Counted from the stretch's first letter, positions 1-11,813 are shown. The stretch: DNA of 64,000 nt from DASUAS01 sp963720765 (GCA_963720765.1 CAVRGS010000002.1:186001-250000); one strand, 5' to 3'. The notes: generated from the letters alone by a model not told the origin. Made by a program: numbers and translations.

Positions 1-672
1 AGCGCACGAGGCCCGGGAAGATCGGGAGCCCGGCGGCGTCGGCCGACGTCCACCCCTCGGGGCGCAGCGCGTTCGACGTGAGGTCGAACACCGCGCCCGA
101 CGCCGCCGACCAGCGACCGGTGCCCGGGCTCGCGGCGAACAGCTCGTAGAGCTTGCAGTGGTCGCGGTCGACGGCGAGCACGTGCGCGTCACTCCCGCCC
201 TCCACCGGCGCGTCGAGCGGGATCGGGTACGGGCCCGGGGTCGCTCTCGTCGCCGTAGTCGGTGAAGTCGATCGGGATCTTCGGCTGGTTCCCGGGCACG
301 GTGACGTAGGGGATGCCGTACGCGCCCGCACCGCCGAAGTCGGCGTGCAACTTCTGGTTGCCGCCGAGGCCGGCGATGGCTGAGAGGTAGTTGCCGGAGT
401 TGGTGTCGGCGGGGAGGGTCGACACGTCGCGGTTCCACGCGTTGTCGGCCGGGAACACCGTGCAGGTCCCGAGCGAGCCGTTCTGGGCCCACGTGCCACC
501 GCCCGACGGCGTCGTCGTCGTGGTGGTCGCCGGCCGTGGTGGTGGTGGTCGTCGCCGGCCGGGTCGTCGTGGGCGGCGGGGCGGGCGTGGCGGGGAGGCA
601 CGCGGCCAGCACGATCGCGGCCACCGCGGTCCCCGCGAGGCTGGTCACGACGAGGGGCAGACCGCGGCGCAT
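1..672 (-). CDS. Secreted lipoprotein of the FPADNAWN-type family (3' end outside window, two frameshifts)
   Basis: The start at 672 gives an N-terminal hydrophobic stretch ending in a lipobox (IVLAAC), so the product should be lipidated and exported. A Pro/Thr-rich linker follows, then a conserved secreted domain with FPADNAWNRDVSTLP, VTVPGNQPKIPI, DESDPGPYPIPLDAPVEGG and LAVDRDHCKLYELF. I recognise this motif set from secreted proteins of unknown function. Two single-base insertions break the frame, one in the Thr-rich linker near 530 and one in the GGGCCC run near 235. The reading frame leaves the window at base 1, so the protein is C-terminally incomplete. It is divergent from lgt. No enzymatic role is assigned. 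Confidence 0.6.
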   Translation of the reverse strand, partial: MRRGLPLVVTSLAGTAVAAIVLAACLPATPAPPPTTTRPATTTTTTAGDHHDDDAVGRWHVGPERLARDLHGVPGRQRVEPRRVDPPRRHQLRQLPLSHRRPRRQPEVARRLRRCGRVRHPLRHRAREPAEDPDRLHRLRRRERPRARTRSRSTRRWRAGVTRTCSPSTATTASSTSCSPRARAPVAGRRRRARCSTSRRTRCAPRGGRRPTPPGSRSSRASCA

Positions 673-748
673 GCGGTGGTTATCGGCAGATGGGCACGAG
701 TTTCTTGAAGCGCGACCTCACGGAGCGTCGTCCTACGATGATCGGCCG

Positions 749-1594
749 ATGCTGCTCGGCTCGATCCCCAGCCCTTCCGACGGGAACCTCGGGCCCTTCC
801 ACATGTACGGCATCATCCTGGCCGTCGGCGTGCTCGTCGGTGTCGCCGTGGCGGAGCAGCGGTGGCGCCGACGCGGCTACCCCCGCGACGGGATCTACGA
901 CATCGCGTTCTGGGTCGTGATCTGGGGCGTGATCGGCGCGCGGGTCTACCACGTGATCACCGACTACCAGCTCTTCGAGGACGATCCGTGGCGCGCGTTC
1001 CAGATCTGGCGCGGCGGCCTCGGCATCTGGGGCGCGGTGATCGGTGGCGCGGTGGCGGTGATCGTCATCACGTACCGCCGCCAGCTCCCGACGCTCGTGG
1101 TCATGGACTGCATGTCGGTCGGCATCGTGCTGGCGCAGGCGATCGGCCGGTGGGGCAACTACTTCAACCAGGAGCTGTTCGGGAAGCCGACCACGCTCCC
1201 GTGGGGGCTCGAGATCGCGAGGGAGCACCGGCCACTCGACTACCTCAACTACAAGACGTTCCAGCCCACGTTCCTGTACGAGTCGCTGGCGTGCCTCGCG
1301 ATCGCCGGCATCCTGCTGCTCGTCGAGCACCGCGCGCGTCTCAAGTTCGGGCAGACCTTCGCGCTCTACGTCGCGCTGTACACCTTCGCGCGGTTCTTCT
1401 TCGAGAACATGCGCATCGACCCCGCGCACGAGATCGCAGGGATGCGGCTGAACGCGTGGGTGTCGATCGGTGTCTTCCTGTTCGGGGTCGCATGGTTCGT
1501 GTGGCTCGGACGCCACGAACCCGAGCAACGCCGTCCCGGCGACGTCGTGCAGTCGGACGAGAGCACCCCCGCCGTCGCCGACGAGGTGTCCTAG
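749..1594 (+). CDS. lgt: Prolipoprotein diacylglyceryl transferase
   Basis: Integral membrane enzyme that moves a diacylglyceryl group from phosphatidylglycerol to the lipobox cysteine of prolipoproteins. The 281-residue product shows the Lgt pattern of several membrane helices and the signature AIGRWGNYFNQELFG at about residues 130-145. The ATG at 749 is chosen because the protein then begins MLLGSIPSPSDGNLGPFHMYG, as Lgt proteins do. The upstream open frame from 536 is low-complexity and antisense to the lipoprotein linker. Its divergent neighbour is itself a predicted lipoprotein, which is a plausible substrate. The charged C-terminal tail is lineage-variable. Confidence 0.93.
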   Translation: MLLGSIPSPSDGNLGPFHMYGIILAVGVLVGVAVAEQRWRRRGYPRDGIYDIAFWVVIWGVIGARVYHVITDYQLFEDDPWRAFQIWRGGLGIWGAVIGGAVAVIVITYRRQLPTLVVMDCMSVGIVLAQAIGRWGNYFNQELFGKPTTLPWGLEIAREHRPLDYLNYKTFQPTFLYESLACLAIAGILLLVEHRARLKFGQTFALYVALYTFARFFFENMRIDPAHEIAGMRLNAWVSIGVFLFGVAWFVWLGRHEPEQRRPGDVVQSDESTPAVADEVS

Positions 1595-1631
1595 AGTCTT
1601 CCGGTCCGGTCCCCCACGGAGAGAGCGCCTG

Positions 1632-2384
<753 letters not shown>

Positions 2385-2388
2385 CTCC

Positions 2389-4943
2389 ATGTGGAAGGTC
2401 ACGCTCAAGGGGATCTGGGCCAAGAAGGTCCGCTTCCTGCTCACCGGGATCGCGGTGATGCTCGGAGTCGCGTTCGTGTCGGGCACGTTCGTGCTCACCG
2501 AGACCATCTCGAACACGTTCAACGGGCTGTTCAACGACATCTACCAGCACACCGACGCAGTGGTGCGGGCCAAGGAGCAATTCAGCGGTCAGGGATTCGG
2601 CAACGAGGGCCGGGGGACCATCAGCGCCGACCTGCTGCCGACGATCCGCGACACCGAAGGGGGTCGCGGCCGCTGACGGGCAGGTGCAGGGTCTGGCGGT
2701 CATCGTCGACAAGCAGGGTGACGCGCTCGGCAGCAAGGGCCAGGGCGCGCCCACGCTCGGCTTCAGCTTCGTGCCCGACCGCGAACTGAGCACGATCCAC
2801 GTCGTCGACGGTCGCGGGCCGCGCGGACCCACCGAGGTCGTCATCGACAAGGGCAGCGCCGACGACGCCGGGTACAAGGTCGGCGACACGGTCCCGATCG
2901 TCACCAAGGCCGGGCGCAACGACTACACGCTCACCGGCATCGTGAAGTTCGGCAGCACGAACAGCCTGCTGGGCGCGACCATCGCCGCGTTCGCGCCCAA
3001 CACCGCGACTCGCCTCCTCGGCACCGAGGGCCAGTTCGGTTCGATCGACGTGAAGGCCTCATCCGGCGTGTCGCAGGACCAGGTCGGTCTCCAACATCCA
3101 GTCCACGCTGAAGGGCCAGCCGGGCACCGAGAACGTCGAGGTGATCAGCGGCAAGGACATCACCGCCGAGAGCCAGAGCAACCTGAAGGACAACCTCTCC
3201 TTCTTCAACACCTTCCTGCTCATCTTCGGCGTCGTCGCACTGCTCGTGGGCTCGTTCATCATCTTCAACACCTTCTCGATCGTGGTCGCGCAGCGCAGCC
3301 GTGAGCTCGCGCTCCTGCGCGCGATCGGTGCCGCGCAGGGTCAGGTGCTCGGGTCGGTGCTGTTCGAGGCCGTGCTCGTCGGCCTGGTCGCGTCCACCAT
3401 CGGCTTCGTGGCCGGCATCGGGCTCGCCGTCGGGCTCAAAGCGCTGCTCGGGGCGCTGGGCCTCGACATCCCGGCGAGCTCCATCGTGGTCCCGGCGGCC
3501 GCGTTCATCTGGTCGTACGTGCTCGGCATGATCGTCACCGTCGTGGCTGCCATCGCGCCGGCGTTGCGCGCCGCGCGCATCCCACCGATCGCGGCCATGC
3601 GCGACTCGAGCATCGACAACTCGAGCACCTCGCCGCGCCGCGCCGTGTTCGGCATCCTCATCACCCTGGTCGGGGTGGCCTTCCTGCTGCTCGGTCTGTT
3701 CGGCAACAGCGGGCTGCTCTACGTGGGCATCGGCATGGGCGTGGTGTTCCTCGGCGTGGCGGTGCTCGGGCCCATCATCGCGGCGCCGATCAGCGGCGCG
3801 CTCGGCATCCCCATCCAGAAGGTGAAGGGCATCACCGGGCCAGATCGCGCGCGAGAACGCGATCCGCAATCCGAAGCGCACGTCGGCCACGGCCGCCGCG
3901 CTCATGATCGGCGTGGCGCTCGTCGGACTCATCACCGTGTTCGCGGCGTCGGCCCGCACGTCGGTCAACGCCGCCATCGACCGCTCGATGAAGGCCGACT
4001 ACGTGATCACGTCGCCGGGCTTCGGACAGGGCTCGATCCCACTCGAGGCGCAACGTTCACTGGCTGCGCTCCCGGAGGTCACGTCGGCGTCGGGCATCCG
4101 CAGCGGCCAGGCCAAGATCGACGGTTCGGTCACCCAGGTGATCGCCGCCGACCCGGCCAAGATCGATTCCCTGTTCGACCTCGAGCCGAAGCAGGGCAAG
4201 ATCAGCGAGCTCGAGCGCGAACGGCATCGCGGTGCTCGACAGCACCGCCAGCGACAACGGCTGGAAGCTGGGCCAGAAGGTCCCGATCACGTTCGCGCAG
4301 ACCGGCCAGCAGGAATTCACGGTCGAGTCGATCTACACGCAGTCGGGCTTCACGAACTACGTGATCACCATCGACGCGTACGAGCAGAACTTCACCGACC
4401 AGCTCGACTTCCAGGTGTACGTGAGCACGAAGGGCGGCGTCACGCCCGAGAACACCGCCGCGATCAAGAAGGTGATGCACGCAGTACCCCGGGCCGAAGG
4501 TGCAGACGCGCGACGAGTACAAGGCCACGCAGGCCGCGCAGATCAACCAGTTCCTCAACCTGGTCTACGTGCTGCTGTTCTTCGCCATCATCATCGCCCT
4601 GTTCGGCATCGCCAACACGCTCGGACTGTCGATCATCGAGCGGCGCCACGAGCTCGGGCTGTTGCGGGCGGTGGGCATGACGCGTCGGCAGCTGCGTTCG
4701 AGCGTGCGCTGGGAATCGGTGATCATCGCCCTCCTCGGCACCGTGCTCGGTCTCGTGATCGGCGTGGTGTTCGCATGGGCGATGGTGAAGGCGCTGGCCG
4801 ACCAGGGCATCGACAAGTTCTCGATCGCGCCGGCACAGCTGTTGCTGATCGTGATCCTGGCCGCGCTCTTCGGCGTGCTCGCGGCGGCCTGGCCGGCCCG
4901 GCGGGCGGCGAAGCTCGACGTCCTGGCGTCGATCAGCAGCTGA
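2389..4943 (+). CDS. ABC transporter permease with two FtsX domains (five frameshifts)
   Basis: Partner of the ATPase at 1632-2384. Once the frame is repaired the product is about 850 residues. It has an N-terminal helix (VRFLLTGIAVMLGVAF), an extracytoplasmic MacB-like domain, a first FtsX block (FFNTFLLIFGVVALLVGSF ... SRELALLRAIGAAQGQVLGS), a second periplasmic domain and a final FtsX block (IERRHELGLLRAVGMTRRQLRSS). This duplicated FtsX plan is usual for large actinobacterial permeases. The frame is broken near 2665, 3085, 3835, 4210 and 4490. At each point deleting one base, often in a G run, restores conserved sequence, so I treat the gene as intact and the breaks as probable assembly errors. 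Confidence 0.8.
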
Positions 4944-5115
4944 CAGGAGTCTTTCCCGAACCTTGGGGTGACCCTGGGGCCGCTCTGCCGCGCCCGGGCG
5001 TAGGTTCTCATCCAGCACGAGGCGCGATCCCCACCGCACAGGGACACCGCAGTCCTCGAGCCCGACACCCCGAGCCGGCGATCGCCCCTTCCGCCGGTCG
5101 AGGAGACCGAGAGCA

Positions 5116-5143
5116 GCCCGCCCGGAGTGCCCCCCGGGCGGGC
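5116..5143. terminator. G+C-rich hairpin in the permease / enoyl-CoA hydratase gap
   Basis: Ten-base perfect inverted repeat GCCCGCCCGG / CCGGGCGGGC with an 8-nt loop. It sits about 170 bp after the permease stop in the 325-bp gap 4944-5268, where I see no convincing gene. There is no T tract, so it would be an atypical intrinsic terminator, as is common in high-G+C actinobacteria. Confidence 0.4.
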
Positions 5144-5268
5144 GTTCGGTGTGCGGGTCCGTCTCGGGCGGGGCGTCCAGCTTCACAGCTCGAGCATCTC
5201 GACGTTCGCGTGCGCCGGTGACAGCCAGCTTCGAGATGCTCGATCCCGGGCTGCGTAGTCTTCGCCCC

Positions 5269-6054
5269 ATGGCTGCCTCCGAGACCATCGACCTCGAGGT
5301 GCGCGACGGTGTCGCCCACCTCACGCTCAACCGCCCCGACGCCGCCAACGGGATCAACCGGGCGCTGGCGCAGGACCTGTTCGACGCGACGCTGGCGATC
5401 GCCGCCGACCCCGCCGCGCGGGTCGTGCTGCTCACGGGCGCCGGCAAGTTGTTCTGCGGCGGCGGCGACGTCAAGGGCTTCTCTGCCGAGGACGACCTTC
5501 CCCGATACCTGCGCGAGACCCTGGGTCCCCTCCACGGCGCGATCACCAACCTCGTGCGCGGCGACGCCCCCGTCGTCGCCGCGGTGCAGGGGAGCGCGGC
5601 CGGTGCCGGCATGGGCTTCGTCGGCGCGTCCGATCTCGTCGTCGCCGCCGAGTCGGCGAAGTTCGTGATGGCCTACACGGGGATCGGCTTCACCCCGGAC
5701 GGATCGTCGAGTTGGTTCCTCCCGCGCCTGGTGGGCCTGCGCCGGGCCATCGAGCTCACCTTCACCAACCGGGTCCTCACCGCGGGCGAGGCGCTCGACT
5801 GGGGCCTCATCACGCAGGTGGTGGCCGACGACGAGCTCCAGGACACCGCGGCCGCGCTGGCGACCAAGCTCGCGGCCGGGCCGGCACAGGCGCTGGCGGC
5901 AGCGAAGCGTCTCCTGCACACGAGTCTGGAGGAGACGCTCGAGTCGCACCTCGCCCGCGAGGCCGAGGCGATCTCCGCCGCGTCGGCCACGCCCGACGGG
6001 ATCGAGGGGGTGGCCGCGTTCGTCGAGAAGCGCAAGCCCGTCTTCAACTCCTGA
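5269..6054 (+). CDS. Enoyl-CoA hydratase/isomerase family protein
   Basis: Crotonase-fold enzyme of 261 residues, probably hydrating or isomerising an acyl-CoA in fatty-acid or aromatic degradation. The oxyanion-hole segments are visible as GKLFCGGGDVKGF (about residues 60-72) and VQGSAAGAGMGFVGASDLVVA (about 105-125), followed by the family block GIGFTPDGSSSWFLPRLVG. The ATG at 5269 gives the typical N-terminus; the frame is open back to 5149 without family similarity. Its 3' end overlaps convergent purE by 11 bp. The acyl substrate cannot be deduced. Confidence 0.88.
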   Translation: MAASETIDLEVRDGVAHLTLNRPDAANGINRALAQDLFDATLAIAADPAARVVLLTGAGKLFCGGGDVKGFSAEDDLPRYLRETLGPLHGAITNLVRGDAPVVAAVQGSAAGAGMGFVGASDLVVAAESAKFVMAYTGIGFTPDGSSSWFLPRLVGLRRAIELTFTNRVLTAGEALDWGLITQVVADDELQDTAAALATKLAAGPAQALAAAKRLLHTSLEETLESHLAREAEAISAASATPDGIEGVAAFVEKRKPVFNS

Positions 6055-6552
6055 GGCGCTGATCCTTCTCGCGCACCGTCGCGTCGAGCGCGGCGCGGTG
6101 GTCGTCGAGCCGGGCGCGCAGCGCATCGTCGTGCGCGCCGAGGATGCGCACCGCGAGCAGGCCGGCGTTGCGCGCCTTGCCCACACCCACCGTCGCGACG
6201 GGGATGCCGTCGGGCATCTGCACGATCGACAAGAGCGAGTCGAGGCCGTCGAGGTGCTGGAGCGGGACCGGGACCCCGATCACCGGGAGCGACGTCATCG
6301 ACGCGGTCATGCCCGGGAGGTGCGCGGCCCCGCCGGCACCGGCGATGATGACCCGCAGGCCGCGTGCGGCAGCGGTGCGCGCGTACTCGTACATCACGTC
6401 CGGGGTGCGGTGCGCCGACACCACGCGCACCTCGTGTGTGACACCGAAGTCGGTGAGCACGTCGACCGCGCCCTGCATCGTGGGCAGGTCGGAATCGCTG
6501 CCCATGATCACGCCGGCGAGCGGGGCGTCGGTGAGCGGTTCGTCGGCACCGG

Positions 6553-6556
<4 letters not shown>
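6044..6556 (-). CDS. purE: N5-carboxyaminoimidazole ribonucleotide mutase (PurE)
   Basis: Converts N5-CAIR to CAIR in de novo purine synthesis. The 170-residue product has the class I PurE landmarks GVIMGSDSDLPTM (phosphate loop), VVSAHRTPDVMYEYA (catalytic His) and IIAGAGGAAHLPGM. The ATG at 6556 overlaps the gmd stop by 4 bp (ATGA), which fixes the start and suggests translational coupling. It is the last gene of the DUF3151-gmd-purE operon and is convergent with the enoyl-CoA hydratase gene. purK is not in the window. Confidence 0.93.
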
Positions 6557-7541
<985 letters not shown>

Positions 7542-7545
<4 letters not shown>

Positions 7546-8004
7546 GCGTTCGTCTCCGTGTCGGTCTCGACCGGGTCGATGCGGTTCCATCCGGGCTCGA
7601 GCTGCAACAGGAACTCGGTGCAGCGAGCCTCCTCGTCCGCTTCGCCGATCTCGCCGGCGCGCTGACGCAGGGCGTCGAGGGCGCGGAGGAAGCCGCGGTT
7701 GGTCTCGTGCTCCCAGCGCACGTACCCCGAGCCCCGCCATCCGGACTGTCGGAGGCGGTCGAGGCCACGGTGATAGCCGACCCGGGCGCAGGCGTACCCC
7801 TCGACCGAGTCTCGGCCGAGCTGGCTCGAGACGGGCCCAGCCGTCGAGGAAGCGGGGCCAGTGCCCGACCACCGCGGAGACGGCATCGCGACGTTCCGAC
7901 TCGGGACCGGCCAAGGCGGCCGCGAGAGCGGCGAGGGCGTCAGCGGGCTCGGCATCGAGCACGGTCTCGGGGAGCCCGGGCGAGAACGAGATGGGCTGGG
8001 TCAC
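7542..8004 (-). CDS. DUF3151 family protein (one frameshift)
   Basis: First gene of the DUF3151-gmd-purE operon. The N-terminal part (TQPISFSPGLPETVLDAEPADALAAL and so on) and the C-terminal part (VEGYACARVGYHRGLDRLRQSGWRGSGYV then WEHETNRGFLRAL) lie in different frames. Removing one G near 7835 joins them into about 154 residues, matching actinobacterial DUF3151 proteins, which have no established function. The GTG at 8004 gives the usual VTQPI-like start and its stop overlaps gmd by 4 bp. Confidence 0.75.
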
Positions 8005-8044
8005 GGGGAGGAGGTTAGGGGGTGCGCCGGTAGAATTCGGGGGA

Positions 8045-8808
8045 GTGACCGACGCTCCGCCTCCCTCCACCACCTCGTCGCCCGACGGGGCCGACGCCCA
8101 CGGCCGGGCAGCCGAAGCCGACCCGGCTGGTGCTGGCGCGCCACGCGGTCACCGCGCAGACGGGCCCGACTGCTGTCGGGCCGCACACCCGGCATCGACC
8201 TGTCCGACAAGGGCCGGGAGCAGGCGGCGGCGCTCGGCGAGCGGCTGGCCAAGCTCCCGATCTCGGTGGTCTACGCCAGCCCGATCGAGCGCACCACCCA
8301 GACCGCGGCCGCGGTGGCGGAACGCCACGGGCTCCAGGTGCAGGCGCTGCCGGGGGTGCTCGAGGCCGATTACGGCGAGTGGACCGGCGGCAAGATCGCC
8401 GACCTGGCCAAGACCGATCTCTGGAAGACGGTCCAGCGTGCGCCGTCGCGCGCCCGCTTCCCCAACGGCGAGTCGCTCGCCGAGATGCAGACGCGCATGG
8501 TCGTCGCGCTCGAAGAGGTCGTCGCGCGCCATCGCGGTGAGTTGGTCGTGGTGGTGTCGCACGCCGACCCGATCAAGGCCGCGATCGCGCACTACACCGG
8601 CGTCCACCTCGATCTCTTCCAGCGCATCGTGGTCTCGCCCGCGTCGGTCACCGTGTTCGAGCTCGGCGCGCACGGCGCCGCGATGCTCAAGTGCAACGAC
8701 ACCGGCTCCCTCGACGAGCTGCTCCCACCGCCGCCGAAGGGCACGGAGCCGGAGGACGCGGAGGCGAAGGACGCCGAGTCCGCCGGATCTCCCGAGGTCG
8801 TCTCGTGA
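8045..8808 (+). CDS. Histidine phosphatase, MSMEG_4193 type (two frameshifts near the 5' end)
   Basis: Phosphoglycerate-mutase-like phosphatase of the actinobacterial TIGR03848 type. After frame repair the N-terminus reads PTRLVLARHAVTAQTGPLLSG, with the catalytic RH pair, followed by GIDLSDKGREQAAALGERL, SPIERTTQTA and the second His in VVVVSHADPIKAAI. Insertions near 8103 and 8172 break the frame. GTG 8045 is the likely start, with a GGGGGA site in front. The stop overlaps the next GTG (GTGA). In actinobacteria this gene, DUF3090 and an SCO1664-type gene commonly cluster, often near mshC of mycothiol synthesis; no mshC is seen here. The C-terminal tail is acidic and low-complexity. Confidence 0.82.
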
Positions 8809-9344
8809 GCGCCGAGATCATCGAGCTCGACGACGTCGACGGTCTGGGCGCGGGCGCGATCGGCGAGCCCGGTGCGCGCGCGTTCTACATCCAGGCCCGC
8901 ACCGAGCACACGCAGCTCACCGTGCTGGTCGAGAAGGAGCAGGTCGATCTGCTCGCCACCGAGGCGGTGGCGTTCCTCGACCAGATCGCGGAGAAGTACC
9001 CGGAGCTGCCGTTCGATCTCCCCTCGACCCAGAGCTCGTTGCGCGAGCCGACCGTCCCGCTGTTCCGCGCCCGCCTCATCGGGCTCGGGTTCGACACCGA
9101 GCGCGAGCTCGTGCTCATCGAGCTGCGCGAGCGCGCCGCGGAGGAAGAGGACGACGACACGACGAATCTCGACACCGACGACGAAGACGCCGAGGGCTAC
9201 GTCGCGCGCATCTACGCGACGCGAGCGCAGGTGCGCGCGATGGCGGCGCGAGGCGCCGAGGCCGTCGCCGGTGGTCGTCCACCGTGCCCCCTGTGCGAGC
9301 AGCCGATGGATCCGTCCGGGCACCGGTGTCCTCGCTGGAACTGA
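8805..9344 (+). CDS. DUF3090 family protein
   Basis: Conserved actinobacterial protein of unknown function (TIGR03847 type), 179 residues. Recognisable blocks are ARAFYIQARTEHTQLTVLVEK, EKEQVDLLATEAVAFLDQI, PLFRARLIGLGFDTERELVLI and a C-terminal CPLCEQPMDPSGHRCPRWN that looks like a small zinc-binding knuckle. The central stretch is very acidic (EEEDDDTTNLDTDDED). GTG 8805 overlaps the preceding stop by 4 bp and the gene overlaps the next one by 19 bp, so the three are probably one translationally coupled operon. Confidence 0.88.
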   Translation: MSAEIIELDDVDGLGAGAIGEPGARAFYIQARTEHTQLTVLVEKEQVDLLATEAVAFLDQIAEKYPELPFDLPSTQSSLREPTVPLFRARLIGLGFDTERELVLIELRERAAEEEDDDTTNLDTDDEDAEGYVARIYATRAQVRAMAARGAEAVAGGRPPCPLCEQPMDPSGHRCPRWN

Positions 9345-10051
9345 CCCCCGCCGAGCTGCGCGCCGCGCTCGAGACCGCCGAGCTCGAGGTCGTCGGTCGC
9401 ATGCGCTACTCGTCGAACGCGACCTTCCTCGTGGAGGCGAAGGTCGACGGCGTCGAGCTCGCCGCGATCTACAAGCCGCGTCGCGGTGAACGTCCGCTCT
9501 GGGACTTCCCGCAGGGCACGCTCTGCCAGCGCGAGGTGGCGGCGTACGAGCTCTCCGACGCGCTCGGCTGGGACATCGTGCCGATCACCGTGCTGCGCGA
9601 CGGCCCCCTCGGGGTCGGCGCGGTGCAACGCTTCGTCGACCATGATCCCGACGAGCACTTCTTCACGTTGCGCGACGACCACGTCGAGCGCTTCCGGGAG
9701 TTCGCGTGGTTCGACGTGCTCGCCAACAACACCGACCGCAAGGGCGGGCACTGCCTCCACGACCAGGCCAACGACGTGATCGTGGGCATCGACCACGGGC
9801 TCTGCTTCCACGACGAGTACAAGCTGCGCACGGTCATCTGGGAGTACGCGGGAGAGGGACTCACGCCCGCGGCCGCCGACGACGTGTGCCGGGTGGTCGC
9901 CGAGCTCCACGACGGTCCGCTCCACGAACGCCTCGCGCCGCTCCTCGACGAGGAGGAGCTCGACGCGCTCCACCGCCGCGCCCAGGTGCTCCTCGCCCGC
10001 GGCCTGCCGCTCCCCGGCGACTGGCACAGCACCCCCTGGCCCCTCGTGTAG
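9326..10051 (+). CDS. SCO1664-type protein with a PI-kinase-like fold
   Basis: Third member of the conserved trio, 241 residues. IYKPRRGERPLWDFPQGTL resembles a lysine-containing nucleotide loop, REVAAYELSDALGW follows, and FAWFDVLANNTDRKGGHCL with GIDHGLCFHDEYKLRTVIW resembles the catalytic and metal loops of phosphatidylinositol 3/4-kinase-like proteins (known family relationship; activity unproven). GTG 9326 lies inside the end of the DUF3090 gene and starts the protein at SSLELTPAEL. Its C-terminus is complete 7 bp before the convergent glycosyltransferase gene. Confidence 0.85.
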   Translation: MSSLELTPAELRAALETAELEVVGRMRYSSNATFLVEAKVDGVELAAIYKPRRGERPLWDFPQGTLCQREVAAYELSDALGWDIVPITVLRDGPLGVGAVQRFVDHDPDEHFFTLRDDHVERFREFAWFDVLANNTDRKGGHCLHDQANDVIVGIDHGLCFHDEYKLRTVIWEYAGEGLTPAAADDVCRVVAELHDGPLHERLAPLLDEEELDALHRRAQVLLARGLPLPGDWHSTPWPLV

Positions 10052-10057
10052 CTCCAG

Positions 10058-11576
10058 CTACTTGCGCTTGTAGACGTCGATGCCGTCGAGGGTGACGACG
10101 TACTTGTACTGGGTGTCGACGATGTGCTCGAGGCGGGGGAAGTCGGAGATCGGGTAGTACTGCGCGCCGCGCACCTTGGCCGGTGAGGTGTCGACGAAGT
10201 ACTTGGGCGGGTGCGCGGTGAAGTCGGCGTAGAAGTCCTCCCACGCAGCCTTCGGTGTCGTCGCCGGTGTTGGCGTCGGCAGGAGGCCGGCCCGGGTAGT
10301 TGCCGGTGAGGAACGACGACGTGAGGAACCGCGTCGCCGGACGGCGCTCCGACGCCCAGTAGATCTCGGGCACGCTGCCCCACACGTAGATGGGGTCGTC
10401 GGGGTTGGTGGTGGTGGCCAGGTAGCGCGACACGGACTCGTAGTTCGGCTCCTGCACGCCCGGATGGAAGAAGTACCCGGCGGCCGAGAACACGACGCCG
10501 ACCACGAGGGCAAACGCAATCGCGCGCCGCTCCCAGACGCGGCTGCCGCGCGACAACGCGCCGGCGGCCAGCAGCGCGAGCGGCGGGATCAACTGCATGT
10601 AGTAGTGGCCGAAGAAGCGCAACCCGACTGCCACCGACACCGCGGCCGACAGCGTCCAGAGCCACAGGTCGGTGTCGCGCTGACCGTCGAGCGCGACGAG
10701 CTTGCGGTCCTTCCACGCGCTCGGGATCTTCCAGAGGAGCGGCAGGTTGCACAGCATCCACATGCCGGTCATGAAGAGGAACAGGGTGAGGACGGCGGTG
10801 GTCATCGTCTTCATGCCGACATAGGACCCGTTGCCCAGCACCGTCCAATACAGGAGCTGCGAGGGACCCATGGCGAGCGCGACCAGCGCGGTCGGGATCG
10901 TGAAGCCGGCGAACACCTCGGCGATACCGCGCTTCCCGCGCTTTCGCGCGATCAGGTAGACGACCGGGAGCAGTGTCGCCGCGCCGGTCTGCTTCGCCAA
11001 CGTCGCGGCGGCGATCGCGACCCCCGCGAGGAACCCGCGTCCGCGCCTCGCGAACAGGATCGCTGCCGTCATCGACGGCAGCATGAACACCTCGAAGTTC
11101 GCGGCCTGACCGTCCTGCGGCATGAAGGTGATCATCGCCACCACGAACAGGATCCCCGCGATCCATCCCGCGCGCGCGCCGTAGCGACGCCGAGCCTCGA
11201 TCGCGAGCAGGAGCGCGGTGAGCGCGACCGCGAGCATCGCGACCACGCGCACCGACCACAGCGCGGTGGTCTCGAAGAACGTGAACGTGGCCGCGTACAC
11301 GTAGGGGACGATCGGGGGCTTGCGATCGATGGCGTCCTGGTACAGCTCGCCGCCGTCGTTGAGCACGTGGGCCTGGGTGGCCAGGAACGTCTCGTCGGAG
11401 TTGAAGACCGGCGTGAAGAACGCAGGCATGCGCAACACGAACGTGAGCGCGAGCAGGACGAGGAAGATGCGGACGAGGTCGCGCCGGTCGGTGCGCGCCG
11501 ACGCACTGGGCGTTTCGGCGAGCAGGACTTCGGGATCGGACGCCCCGGGCGCGAGGGAGGAGAGGTCCATCGGCAT
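10058..11576 (-). CDS. Family 39-type membrane glycosyltransferase (one frameshift)
   Basis: Polytopic membrane protein of about 505 residues, probably using a polyprenyl-phosphate sugar donor on the outer face of the membrane. The first large loop after helix 1 has TPVFNSDETFLATQAHVLNDGG with the acidic pair typical of GT-C enzymes, then DAIDRKPPIVPYVYA. Multiple hydrophobic helices follow, then a soluble tail (EDFYADFTAHPPKYFVDTS). One extra base near 10262 separates the last 65 residues. ATG 11576 has a strong GGAGG site at ideal distance; a second Met lies two codons later. It converges on the SCO1664-type gene. Acceptor unknown. Confidence 0.8.
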
Positions 11577-11708
11577 GGAGAACCTCCATTCTGCCCGGTC
11601 CGGTTCCCCACCGAGGGTCCGAGCGGCGTCCGGACCGGGAGGGGTTGCCGCACCTGGGGCTCGGGTGTCTCCGTTGCCGCCGGAGTCCGCCCAACGGAGG
11701 GAACCGTG

Positions 11709-11813
11709 ATGGACACCATTCTCTGGGTCGTCGCCGCGCTCACCAGTCGGCGCCGGCGTCGGCACCTGCAGGAGCGGTTCGGCTCCGAGTACGACCGCAC
11801 CGCTCATGCGTGA
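11709..11813 (+). CDS. 34-residue membrane-anchored miniprotein or gene remnant
   Basis: A short frame with an excellent start context (CGGAGGG eight bases before ATG 11709). It encodes one short hydrophobic segment (ILWVVAAL) followed by a basic cluster and LQERFGSEYDRTAHA. The LQERFGxEYDRT motif occurs near the N-terminus of longer actinobacterial membrane proteins that continue as a coiled coil, so this could be a truncated relative or a genuine small protein. It lies alone between two minus-strand genes. I see no frame that continues the family after the stop. Confidence 0.45.
   Translation: MDTILWVVAALTSRRRRRHLQERFGSEYDRTAHA

Noticed and set aside
2389..4943. Programmed ribosomal frameshifting or a true pseudogene in the permease
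   Set aside because: Five independent +1 breaks without slippery motifs, and the same type of break in many unrelated genes, fit sequence errors better.
9469..11694. 741-residue minus-strand frame
   Set aside because: Alternate frame of the glycosyltransferase and antisense of the SCO1664-type gene; the real frame carries the membrane helices.
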